A stretch of DNA of 33,287 nt from Saccharopolyspora elongata (GTDB lineage Bacteria > Actinomycetota > Actinomycetes > Mycobacteriales > Pseudonocardiaceae), in contig NZ_SMKW01000096.1 in assembly GCF_004348985.1 (NCBI RefSeq), forward strand, positions 1 to 33,287, read 5' to 3'. The stretch's first letter is position 1. Every line of letters begins with the position of its first letter. The position numbers and the translations under genes are program-made. Of this stretch, positions 14,853 to 22,558 are shown piece by piece. Below the pieces are notes generated by a model that saw nothing but the letters and a program-made list of their open reading frames with translations, was not told where the DNA came from and ran no database searches.

Positions 14853-17117
14853 ATGCCCGAGAATCCCGATACCCACGTCTACCGCACCTACGACAAGGTT
14901 CTGAGCGAGACACGGCCGGCTCGGCGGCGGAATCATTCGACGGCGGGCGGCAATGCCAACGATTGGTGGCCGCACCGGGTCGACTTGAAGGCATTGCGTC
15001 GGCACCGACCCGCACACAACCCGCTGGGTGCGGACTTCGACTACGCCGAGCAATTCAAGACTCTGGATCTCGACGAAATGGCGCGTGACGTCGACGAGGT
15101 GCTGACGACCTCGCAGGACTGGTGGCCCGCCGACTTCGGTCACTACGGTCCCCTTGTGCTGCGCATGGCCTGGCATGCTGCGGGTACCTACCGCGTCAGC
15201 GACGGCCGAGGCGGTGCAGGTGCCGGGATGCAACGCTTCGCCCCGTTGAACAGCTGGCCGGACAACCGCAACCTGGACAAGGCGCGTCGGTTGCTGTGGC
15301 CGGTCAAGAAGAAATACGGGCGCAGGATCTCCTGGGCGGACCTGATGGTCTTCGCAGGCAACCGGGCACTGGAGTCGATGGGCTTCAAGACTTTCGGGTT
15401 CGGCGGCGGCCGTGCCGAGGTGTGGGAGCCCGACGAGACGTACTGGGGTCCGGAACGCAAGTTGTTGGCCGACGACCGGTACAGCGGTCTGCACGAACTC
15501 GACGAGCCGCTGGCGGCCGCCGCGATGGGGCTGATCTACGTCGATCCGCAGGGCCCGGCCACCAATCCCGACCCGGTGCTCGCGGCCCGCGACATCCGGC
15601 AGACCTTCAAGCGGATGGGGATGAGCGACGAGGAAACGGTGGCGCTCATCGCGGGCGGACACACCTTCGGCAAGACGCACGGCCCGGCGGACCCGAATGT
15701 GACCGGCGGCCCCGAGCCCGAGGCAGCGCCGCTCACCGCGCAGGGTCTGGGCTGGCTCGGCGGGTACGGCAGCGGCAGCGGGCCGGACACGGTCACCAGC
15801 GGGCTGGAAGGGATGTGGACGCGCACGCCCGTCGAGTGGGACCACACCTTCTTCGAAACGCTGTACGAGTACAAATGGGACGTCGAGCTCAGCCCGGCGG
15901 GCCTGTGGCAGTGGATCCCGAGCGACGGCCAGGGCGAGGGCACCGTGCCGGACCCCTTCGACCCGGACACGAAACACCATCCGGTCATGCTCACCACCGA
16001 CCTGTCGTTGCAGGAGGACCCGGGCTACGACGCGATCTCGCGGCGGTTCCTGGAGCACCCGGACCAGTTCGAGGACGCGTTCGCGCGGGCCTGGTTCAAG
16101 CTGACGCACATCGACATGGGCCCGATCCAGCGCTACCTGGGGCCGCTCGTCCCGGAGGAACGGCTGATCTGGCAGGACCCGGTGCCGGAGCTGGACCACG
16201 GACTTGTGGGCACCGACGACGTCGCCGGCCTCAAGCGCGAGATCCTCGGCTCGGGCCTGACGGTCGCGCAGCTCGTCTCCACGGCGTGGGCGTCGGCTTC
16301 GACGTACCGGGACAGCGACAAGCGCGGTGGGGCGAACGGGGCGCGGATCCGGCTCGAACCGCAGCGCAGCTGGTCGGTCAACGAACCCGAGCAGCTGGCG
16401 GTCGTCCTGTCCGCGCTGGGGGCGATCCAGGAGCGATTCAACGCCTCACAACAAGGGAACAAGCGGATCTCGATGGCCGACTTGATCGTGCTCGGAGGGT
16501 GTGCTGCGGTGGAACACGCCGCCGCGGCCAGTGGCCACGAAATCGACGTTCCGTTCCGCCCCGGGCGCACGGACGCGACCCAGGAATGGACCGACGTCGA
16601 GTCGTTCGACAGGTTGAAGCCCACGGCGGACGGCTTCCGGAACTACCTGGGAAACGGCTTTTGGATGCCGCCGGAGCATCTGCTGGTCGACCGGGCGAAC
16701 CTGCTGACCTTGAGCGCGCCTGAGATGACTGTGCTGATCGGCGGGCTGCGGGTGCTCGGAGCCAACCACAGACGTTCCTCGGTGGGTGCGTTGACCTCAG
16801 CGCCAGGGTCGTTGACGAACGACTTCTTCGCCAACCTGCTGGACATGGGGACAGAGTGGGCGCCGAGGCAGGATGGGGACATCTGGACGGCGATCTACGA
16901 GGGCCGCGACCGGGGAACCGGCGAGGTGAAGTGGACCGCAAGCCGGGTCGACCTCCTCTTCGGTTCCAACTCCGAACTCAGGGCGCTCTCGGAGGTCTAC
17001 GCGAGCGACGACGCGGACGGGAAGTTCGTCCGGGACTTCGTCTCCGCGTGGGTGAAGGTCATGGAACTCGACCGTTTCGACCTGCGCTGCGGATACTCCA
17101 GTTGGTGCGCCCAATGA
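14853..17117 (+). CDS. katG: Catalase-peroxidase KatG
   Basis: The 754-aa protein contains both KatG halves. The distal heme pocket is RMAWH (Arg104, Trp107, His108), the proximal ligand is His270 in GGHTFGKTHG, and the Met-Tyr-Trp adduct residues are Trp107, Tyr229 (LIYVDP) and Met255 (FKRMGM). The second, non-catalytic half ends normally in MELDRFDLRCG. It destroys hydrogen peroxide in the cytoplasm. The ATG has AGGAGG six bases upstream. The first 20 residues are unlike usual KatG starts and resemble the preceding 31-codon ORF. In the context of alcohol oxidation it may cope with peroxide, or oxidise alcohols peroxidatively. Confidence 0.97.
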   Translation: MPENPDTHVYRTYDKVLSETRPARRRNHSTAGGNANDWWPHRVDLKALRRHRPAHNPLGADFDYAEQFKTLDLDEMARDVDEVLTTSQDWWPADFGHYGPLVLRMAWHAAGTYRVSDGRGGAGAGMQRFAPLNSWPDNRNLDKARRLLWPVKKKYGRRISWADLMVFAGNRALESMGFKTFGFGGGRAEVWEPDETYWGPERKLLADDRYSGLHELDEPLAAAAMGLIYVDPQGPATNPDPVLAARDIRQTFKRMGMSDEETVALIAGGHTFGKTHGPADPNVTGGPEPEAAPLTAQGLGWLGGYGSGSGPDTVTSGLEGMWTRTPVEWDHTFFETLYEYKWDVELSPAGLWQWIPSDGQGEGTVPDPFDPDTKHHPVMLTTDLSLQEDPGYDAISRRFLEHPDQFEDAFARAWFKLTHIDMGPIQRYLGPLVPEERLIWQDPVPELDHGLVGTDDVAGLKREILGSGLTVAQLVSTAWASASTYRDSDKRGGANGARIRLEPQRSWSVNEPEQLAVVLSALGAIQERFNASQQGNKRISMADLIVLGGCAAVEHAAAASGHEIDVPFRPGRTDATQEWTDVESFDRLKPTADGFRNYLGNGFWMPPEHLLVDRANLLTLSAPEMTVLIGGLRVLGANHRRSSVGALTSAPGSLTNDFFANLLDMGTEWAPRQDGDIWTAIYEGRDRGTGEVKWTASRVDLLFGSNSELRALSEVYASDDADGKFVRDFVSAWVKVMELDRFDLRCGYSSWCAQ

Positions 17118-17167
17118 TCAGGAGGTGCTCGGCCGGCGGTGATGACCGTTTTGGGCAAGCCGCGTCT

Positions 17168-17205
17168 AAAACCGTGCTCGAGCCGGTCTTCGAAGCGGTT
17201 TTTTG
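17168..17205 (+). terminator. Terminator after katG
   Basis: AAAACCG (17168-17174) pairs with CGGTTTT (17196-17202), with a partly paired loop between them and a run of six T bases from 17199, about 80 bases after the katG stop. Confidence 0.55.
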
Positions 17206-17564
17206 TTGTGCAGATTCCGGGTCGGCGGACCCTTGCCGATAGGACGGCCGGCTCAGCCTCCCCAGGCGCAGGACCGCACGAACGGTATCTCCTGCCGGGG
17301 GAATGGTGGCGTCGAGCCGGTCGGTGGCGACGGATATCGAAATGACTTGCCCGGGTGTAGAGTCCAAAACCGGTTACAGGCTCAGTGGTGAAATATGAGA
17401 GTAATCAACACTGGTAATTTTTCCGCAACGTCAAACTCGGCTGCGGCGTAGCTCTTGAGAGCGTATGCGCTTTCGTCGTCAAAGAGCCGACGATCTCGTG
17501 TAGCCGATATGTTCCGCGAAATCTGTCAAAATATCCATTTTTGCTAACGAGGAGGTGAAGTCCG
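17206..17564 (+). promoter_or_regulatory. Upstream region of the PQQ dehydrogenase operon
   Basis: No gene is visible. The last 160 bases are markedly richer in A and T than the surroundings and end in GAGGAGGTGAAG eight bases before the ATG of the cupredoxin-like gene. The dehydrogenase promoter must lie here, but no convincing -35/-10 pair or copy of the RuMP promoter element was found. Confidence 0.4.
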
Positions 17565-18020
17565 ATGACGATTACCCACGAGCAAGAGGATCTCCTGGCC
17601 GAGCTCAACGGACAGAACAGGGCGACCATCGGCGCCGTGCTCGGAACCGGTTCCATCGGCAAGGCGATCGAGCGTGCCGACGGGACGATGGAAGCGACCA
17701 TTCGCATTCCGGAAGACGCCATGACGTGGGATCCGGGGATCCTGATCCTGCCGCACGGCGGCATCATCGAGCTGACGATCATCAACGACGACAAGAACAC
17801 CCACGCCTGCCTGCTACCCAACAACGGCGAACGGCAGTTCATCGGTCTGCTGAACCACTCGAAGGGCAGCGCGACGCTCGAGCTGGACGGTCCCGGCTGC
17901 TACTGGTACGGCTCGCCGGCCGGCAACGACGAGGGCCGGGGCCTGACCGGCGCCATCGTCGTTACGGGCGAAGTGCCGCCGGAGGCCAAGCTCGACCGAC
18001 CCGCGCAGCCGCGGCCGTAG
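17565..18020 (+). CDS. Cupredoxin-like protein lacking type 1 copper ligands, dehydrogenase partner
   Basis: The 151-aa protein has a beta-rich cupredoxin-like carboxy-terminal half: LTIINDDKNTHACLLP around His80, then ATLELDGPGCYWYGSPAGND and GRGLTGAIVV. In blue-copper proteins the last loop reads Cys-x(4)-His-x(4-5)-Met. Here the aligned positions appear to be Gly116, Asn121 and Leu127, so a type 1 site is unlikely, although His80, Cys82 and Cys112 could bind another metal. There is no signal peptide. The stop is 15 bases before the dehydrogenase start, with AAAGGAG between, so the two are co-expressed. It is probably a subunit or chaperone of the dehydrogenase (inference). Confidence 0.7.
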   Translation: MTITHEQEDLLAELNGQNRATIGAVLGTGSIGKAIERADGTMEATIRIPEDAMTWDPGILILPHGGIIELTIINDDKNTHACLLPNNGERQFIGLLNHSKGSATLELDGPGCYWYGSPAGNDEGRGLTGAIVVTGEVPPEAKLDRPAQPRP

Positions 18021-18035
18021 CAAAGGAGAATCTCC

Positions 18036-19715
18036 ATGACCGTCGAATACGTTGACGCTGGCAAGGCGTTCAATCACAGCGAGCTCTCCAACATGCCGCA
18101 CAGCGCTCCGGACGTGACGCGCGGCATCAACTACGAGCGCATCCTCCAGGCGCGCAGCGAATCGCAGAACTGGATCACCTACTACGGCGCCTATGACGGC
18201 CAGCGGCACAGCCTGCTCGACCAGATCAACGCCGACAACGTCAAGAACCTGAAAGTCGCCTGGATCCACCAGTCGAGCGCGACCGGCATGATCGCCTCCA
18301 CCTCGACCTACGCGTTCGAGGCTTGCCCCTTGGTCGTCGACGGCGTCATGTTCGTCACCGGCTGGGACGGCTGGCTCTGGGCGCTCGACGCGAAGACCGG
18401 CGAGCAGCTGTGGCGCTACAAGCACGCGATCCCGGTCGACGTGACGCTGTGCTGCGCCAACGTCAACCGCGGCTGTGCGGTGGCCAATGGCAAGGTCTAC
18501 ATGGTGACCCAGAACGCCCAGTTGGTGGCGCTCGACGCCACCAACGGCCGGAAGGTCTGGCAGAAGACCATCGGTGACGTGCGGGCGGGCGAGAGCGCTT
18601 CGATCGCTCCGCTGGTCATCAAAGACACGCTCATCACGGGTTCTGCCGGTGGCGAGTACGGCGTCCGCGGTCACATCGACTGCTGGGACCTGGAGACCGG
18701 CGAGCAGCGCTGGCGCACCTACACCGTGCCGAAGCCGGGCGAGCCCGGTTCGGAGACCTGGCCCGCCGACGGTGAGGCCTGGCAACGTGGTGGCGCGAAC
18801 CACTGGGTCACCGGCACCTACGACCCGGAGCTGAACCTCTACTACGCGGGCACCGGGAACCCGGCTCCCGACTTCGACGGCGGGGTCCGTGAGGGGGACA
18901 ACCTCTACAGCGACAGCGTGGTCGCGCTGGATGTCGACACCGGCGAGATCAAGTGGCACTACCAGTTCACCCCCCACGACCTGTGGGACTACGACTCCAC
19001 CATGGAGATGACCCTGTTCGAGCGGGACGGCAAGAAGTTGCTCGCCCACTTCGACAAGAACGGGTACATGTTCGTCCTCGACCGCACCAACGGCGAGCTG
19101 CAACACGTCACGCCGTTCGTCGACCGGATCGACTGGGGCGTCATCACCCGCGATGGCAAGGTGACCCCGCGGAAGTACCCGGACAAGGAAGGCGAGCCCT
19201 GCCACTTCTACCCCGGCCCCGCCGGTGCGAAGGAGTGGACGCACGCGTCGTACAACCCGGACCACGATCTGTTCTACGTTCCGGTCGCCGACGTGGGCGC
19301 CACTGCCACCCGGCGTCGTCGCGAGTTCAAGGAAGGCATGCCCTACTGGGGTGCCGCCGTCGAGGTCGACGTCGACAACATGGCCGGGTCGGTCAGCGCG
19401 TTCGACTCCCACGGTGAGGAGAAGTGGCGCTACCGGCTCAACATGCCGATGGCCGCGTCGACCCTCAGCACCGCGGGGAACGTGGTGTTCGCCGGCACAC
19501 CCACGGGTGAGTTCCTGGCGCTCCACGCAGAGACCGGCGAGAAGCTCTGGAGCTTCCAGTGCGGCAGCGGTCACCACAGCAGCCCGTCGACCTACTTCCT
19601 TGATGGCAAGCAGTACATCTCGGTGCCGGTCGGCTGGGGTGGCTGGCTCGAAGGCATCATCCCCGGCATGTCCGGTCAGGGTCACGGTGCCGCGCTGATC
19701 ACGTTCGCCCTGTGA
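18036..19715 (+). CDS. PQQ-dependent alcohol (methanol/ethanol family) dehydrogenase, lanthanide-type
   Basis: The 559-aa beta-propeller enzyme carries the PQQ pocket of the family: vicinal cysteines 139-140 (TLCCANVNRG), Glu207 in GGEYGVRG, Asn275 in GTGNPAPDF, and catalytic Asp318 in TPHDLWDYD. The Asp two residues later (Asp320) is the extra ligand that marks lanthanide-dependent enzymes; calcium types have Ala or Ser there. Tryptophan-docking repeats (LWALDAKTGEQLW) recur. There is no signal peptide and no heme-binding CxxCH, so it is a single-domain enzyme predicted to be cytosolic unless exported by another route. It should oxidise methanol or another short alcohol to the aldehyde. The electron acceptor is unknown. 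The cofactor is made by the pqq operon at 3100-8777. Confidence 0.95.
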   Translation: MTVEYVDAGKAFNHSELSNMPHSAPDVTRGINYERILQARSESQNWITYYGAYDGQRHSLLDQINADNVKNLKVAWIHQSSATGMIASTSTYAFEACPLVVDGVMFVTGWDGWLWALDAKTGEQLWRYKHAIPVDVTLCCANVNRGCAVANGKVYMVTQNAQLVALDATNGRKVWQKTIGDVRAGESASIAPLVIKDTLITGSAGGEYGVRGHIDCWDLETGEQRWRTYTVPKPGEPGSETWPADGEAWQRGGANHWVTGTYDPELNLYYAGTGNPAPDFDGGVREGDNLYSDSVVALDVDTGEIKWHYQFTPHDLWDYDSTMEMTLFERDGKKLLAHFDKNGYMFVLDRTNGELQHVTPFVDRIDWGVITRDGKVTPRKYPDKEGEPCHFYPGPAGAKEWTHASYNPDHDLFYVPVADVGATATRRRREFKEGMPYWGAAVEVDVDNMAGSVSAFDSHGEEKWRYRLNMPMAASTLSTAGNVVFAGTPTGEFLALHAETGEKLWSFQCGSGHHSSPSTYFLDGKQYISVPVGWGGWLEGIIPGMSGQGHGAALITFAL

Positions 19716-19722
19716 CAGGGAA

Positions 19723-19740
19723 GTACCACTGACGTGGTAC
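19723..19740 (+). repeat. Short hairpin after the PQQ dehydrogenase
   Basis: GTACCAC-TGAC-GTGGTAC lies seven bases beyond the dehydrogenase stop. It is a small perfect stem-loop that could stabilise the message end, upstream of the main terminator. Confidence 0.45.
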
Positions 19741-19781
19741 TGACGCGAGACCCGAGGTAACTTCCCTGGTGGTTTACCTTC

Positions 19782-19830
19782 CCCGCCCGGTGATCGAGTC
19801 GTCCCGGCGACGGCCCGATCACCGGGCGGG
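19782..19830 (+). terminator. Strong terminator of the PQQ dehydrogenase operon
   Basis: Perfect 15-base arms (19782-19796 and 19816-19830, CCCGCCCGGTGATCG and its complement) enclose 19 bases with a small inner stem. TGTCCTTATT follows. Confidence 0.8.
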
Positions 19831-19983
19831 TGTCCTTATTCCCCGACAGACGAGGAGCGCGGGGCTACGTCGAGGTCCCCCGCAGTCCCGCCAGCTGTGA
19901 GTATTTCAATCTCCACCCCGGTAGCTTTTCCAAACGCACGTCGGTCATGGGGAAGTTCAGCGACGGAAAAACAAGGTGATGTC

Positions 19984-20190
19984 ATGGACCAGTCGTCGGT
20001 GCCCCAGCAGGACACGGGATTTAAGCGTCTGCCGTGCCTCTACTGCGGGGAGGCCTACGAGCCTGGCGATCACGCGCGGCACACCGAGCCGGTGCACTGC
20101 GGGCCCTGCATCACGTGCGTCGACAAGCCCGCATGCTTCAGCTGCCGTCTCATGTACTGCGTTTGCGACGTGCACAAGTATCGAGGCTGA
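19984..20190 (+). CDS. 68-aa cysteine-rich protein of unknown function
   Basis: The protein begins MDQSSVPQQDTGFKRLPCLY and packs nine cysteines and four histidines into the following 50 residues (Cys 18, 21, 39, 42, 45, 51, 54, 59, 61; His 30, 33, 38, 64). The spacing CxxC, CxxCxxC, CxxC, CxC suggests two zinc or iron-sulfur sites in a knuckle or ribbon fold. I do not recognise a named family. It lies between the PQQ dehydrogenase and a decayed second copy, behind a strong terminator, so it has its own promoter or depends on readthrough. A redox or metal-delivery partner of the dehydrogenase is possible (inference). Confidence 0.65.
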   Translation: MDQSSVPQQDTGFKRLPCLYCGEAYEPGDHARHTEPVHCGPCITCVDKPACFSCRLMYCVCDVHKYRG

Positions 20191-20257
20191 CAAGAGCCCT
20201 GCGGACTTGCCGTGGTCGTCGGTCAGGGCATGGGTTGGAATCTCCTGCAACGCGAGA

Positions 20258-20514
20258 CAGGAATGGACGCACGCGGCGTACAGCCCGCGCAACGATCTTT
20301 CTACGTACCGGTCGCCTATGTGGGCCCCGGCGAGGAGTTGTGGAAGTTCCAGTGCGGTAGCGGCCACCACGGCAGCTCGATGACCTACAGCGTCGACGGC
20401 AAGCAATACGTCGCCGTGCCGGTCGGCTGGGGTGGCTGGCTCGAGGGCATCATTCCCGGCATGCTCGGCGCCGGCCACGGAGACGCGCTGATCGTCTTCG
20501 CCCTGCCGGACTGA
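20258..20514 (+). pseudogene. Decayed second copy of the PQQ dehydrogenase (C-terminal part)
   Basis: The start reads QEWTHAAYSPRNDL, matching KEWTHASYNPDHDL of the intact enzyme. A one-base deletion near 20297 then shifts the frame into FYVPVAYVG. After that about 90 residues are missing, and homology resumes with GEELWKFQCGSGHHGSSMTY and continues through VPVGWGGWLEGIIPGM to the very end. The remnant ends at the same point as the parent (IVFALPD against ITFAL). The tandem dehydrogenase arrangement was therefore ancestral, and one copy has decayed. Confidence 0.88.
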
Positions 20515-20589
20515 TCAGGAGCTGCCGGACCAGGAAAACAGAAGTAATGGCCACGATCGTCGTCTATGGCGTGGTGGCGTGAAACCGGG

Positions 20590-20648
20590 AGATCTCCGGG
20601 CGAGTTGCGAGTGCATGACACTCGAACAACCCGCCCGGAGATCTTTTC
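20590..20648 (+). terminator. Terminator after the dehydrogenase pseudogene
   Basis: Thirteen-base arms AGATCTCCGGGCG (20590-20602) and its complement (20632-20644) flank a further stem, GAGTG-CATGA-CACTC. The 3' arm runs into TTTTC. It may also serve rpiB on the other strand. Confidence 0.8.
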
Positions 20649-20777
20649 ATGTGACGACAGCGCGATGCCGTGATGCTGCCGCTGAAGATCGAGCGAGTGG
20701 ATCTGTCCGATGTGGAGCTTCAGCTGCTGTGCGGAGGTCGCGGCGCCGGAAGCCGGCGCAGGTCAACGATCTTTCCG

Positions 20778-20819
20778 CGCCGACTCCGGAGGCGGTCGTC
20801 GCCGCCCCCGGAGTCGGCG
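20778..20819 (-). terminator. Terminator after rpiB
   Basis: Twelve-base perfect arms CGCCGACTCCGG and CCGGAGTCGGCG, with an additional GGCGG/CCGCC stem in the loop, lie 20 bases beyond the rpiB stop on the minus strand. Confidence 0.7.
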
Positions 20820-20839
20820 GGGGTCTACGTCGAGGACGG

Positions 20840-21310
20840 TCAGTTTCCGGGCAGGGCGGGCGGCTCGCCAGAGCGCTCGTAGTCCGACAGCAGGTCGATC
20901 CTGCGCTGGTGGCGGCCGCCCTCGAACTCGGTGGTGAGGAACGCGTCCACGATGCGCTCGGCCTCCTCGACCGTGTGCATCCGAGCGCCGATGCCGGCCA
21001 GCAGTGCGTTGTTGTGCTGCCGGGACAGTTTGGCGGTGTCGACATTCCAGGTCAGCGCGGCGCGGGCGCCGGGCACCTTGTTCGCGGCGATCTGTTCCCC
21101 GTTCCCGGAGCCGCCGATGACGAGACCGAGGCTGCCCTCGTCGGCGACAACGCGCCGAGCCGCCTCGACGCAGAATGGTGGGTAGTCGTCCTCCGCGTCG
21201 TAGACGGTGGGGCCGACGTCGGTCACCTCGTAGCCGAGGCCGGCGAGCCTCTTGGCGAAGTGGTTCTTGAGTTCGAATCCGGCATGATCGGAGCCTAGAT
21301 ATACGCGCAC
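20840..21310 (-). CDS. rpiB: Ribose-5-phosphate isomerase B
   Basis: The 156-aa protein begins MRVYLGSDHAGFELKN and has the phosphate and catalytic loop GGSGNGEQIAANKVPGARAA, with Glu72 as base, as in the mycobacterial RpiB group. His98 lies in a SRQHNN loop. It interconverts ribose 5-phosphate and ribulose 5-phosphate, the formaldehyde acceptor of the RuMP cycle, and so belongs functionally with hps, hxlB, tkt and rpe. The ATG fits the family start exactly. It is transcribed away from hxlB. Confidence 0.96.
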   Translation of the reverse strand: MRVYLGSDHAGFELKNHFAKRLAGLGYEVTDVGPTVYDAEDDYPPFCVEAARRVVADEGSLGLVIGGSGNGEQIAANKVPGARAALTWNVDTAKLSRQHNNALLAGIGARMHTVEEAERIVDAFLTTEFEGGRHQRRIDLLSDYERSGEPPALPGN

Positions 21311-21514
21311 CCGGAAATTCTAACGCAATCAAGCCCCATTGCACCCCTGATTTGAAAATTCGCGGTTATACAGAACAGCGATCCTGGCTGATGCCGGATA
21401 CGAGGACGTGCTGAGGCACAAACCGGCGGAAAGATCATCACTCCTCCGCGCCTTCGCCAGTTTGTCCTCCGAGCACCAGCGCAACCGGTGAACCACATCC
21501 ACATCCAGACAGGT

Positions 21515-21651
21515 CCGCTTGGCCGCGATTTGGAACCGTTCGTGTTCCCGCAGCCCCTCTTCGTGCTGGATAGGTTGACCTAGACGTACAGATCCGTGCA
21601 GTCTCAAAACAACGCGTTGCGCGTCCTAGCTGTGGCCGAAAACCGCAGAGC
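21515..21651 (+). promoter_or_regulatory. RuMP promoter/leader element R1 (hxlB-glpX-pfk)
   Basis: This is one of three near-identical upstream elements. It contains TTCGTGCTGGATAGG, TTGACC (21575-21580), then 18 bases, then CAGTCT (21599-21604), within the invariant string CAGATCCGTGCAGTCTCA. Conservation continues through CCTAGCTGTGG to GCAGAGC. Read as a promoter, TTGACC and CAGTCT would be -35 and -10, leaving a leader of roughly 180 bases before hxlB. Confidence 0.75.
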
Positions 21652-21788
21652 TCCGGACGCCGCCCAAACGGACACCGCTGTCCGCCTTGGCAATCATTGA
21701 GCGAAAGGCCCCTCCCTGGTGGCCCCGGCGCGGTAGTCGTGCGCCGAACCAACGAACATGTCCGACTCGATCAGCGGAGAGTGAAGCA

Positions 21789-22397
21789 ATGGCAGAAAAG
21801 ACGGACACGGCCCATCGGATCCTGAGCGAAAAGCTGAACCCTCCTCATTTCAACTACGCGATGAAAATCATCACCGGAGAGGCGGAGCGGGTACGCAAGG
21901 GCGTCCATTCGGCGGCGTGGGCTCGCGCTGGCGCATTGCTGCTCAAGGCGCCGGCGGTGTTCACCATCGGCACCGGGCGGAGCGGGCTCGCCCTGCAAAT
22001 GGCCGCGATGCGTTTCATGCACCTCGGGCTGTCCACCCACGTTGTGGGCGAGACGACCGCCCCGGCGATCGGCCCGGGCGACGTCCTGGTCGCGGCATCC
22101 GGTTCAGGGTCCACGTCCCGGGTGGTGCGGGCGGCCGAGGTCGCGCGCGATCAAGGCGCGAATGTGCTGGCACTGACCACCGCAGCCGATTCGGCGCTGG
22201 CCAAGACGGCGACCGAAGTGCTCTTGATCCCGGCCGCGGCCAAGCAGGATTTCGACGGGAAAGCCTCCGAGCAGTACGCGGGGAGCATGTTCGAACAGTC
22301 CGTCCTGATCCTCACTGACGCGCTGTTCCACACGCTGTGGAAGTCCAGTGACACTCAGGCCCGTGAGCTGTGGCGCCTCCACGCGAATCTGGAATGA
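21789..22397 (+). CDS. hxlB: 6-phospho-3-hexuloisomerase
   Basis: The 202-aa SIS-fold enzyme has FTIGTGRSGLALQMAAMRF near its nucleotide/sugar-phosphate loop, the HVVGETTAPAIGPGD segment and ASGSGSTSRVV, diagnostic of the RuMP isomerase. It converts hexulose 6-phosphate to fructose 6-phosphate, the second fixation step after Hps. The ATG at 21789 has GGAGA eight bases upstream. It is separate from, not fused to, hps at 29682-30308, and heads a plus-strand group with glpX and pfk. Confidence 0.95.
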   Translation: MAEKTDTAHRILSEKLNPPHFNYAMKIITGEAERVRKGVHSAAWARAGALLLKAPAVFTIGTGRSGLALQMAAMRFMHLGLSTHVVGETTAPAIGPGDVLVAASGSGSTSRVVRAAEVARDQGANVLALTTAADSALAKTATEVLLIPAAAKQDFDGKASEQYAGSMFEQSVLILTDALFHTLWKSSDTQARELWRLHANLE

Positions 22398-22558
22398 CCG
22401 GCCCCGGGTAAATCATCCGGAGGAGCACATCGATTCGATTCGCACATCGCGAAGAAAGGTGCGGGCGATAGTCCTGAACTGATCACAGGGCTCGCTGGTA
22501 CGCCGTAAGCGCTCTGACGTAACCGAGGCAACAGATAAGACAAGACAAGGAGCCCTAG

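Noticed and set aside
14850..16199. A 449-codon minus-strand frame over katG
   Set aside because: It is antisense to katG, which has complete active-site motifs on the plus strand.
17814..19685. A 623-codon minus-strand frame over the dehydrogenase
   Set aside because: It is antisense to the PQQ dehydrogenase, with low-complexity Val/Arg/Gly composition and no family similarity.
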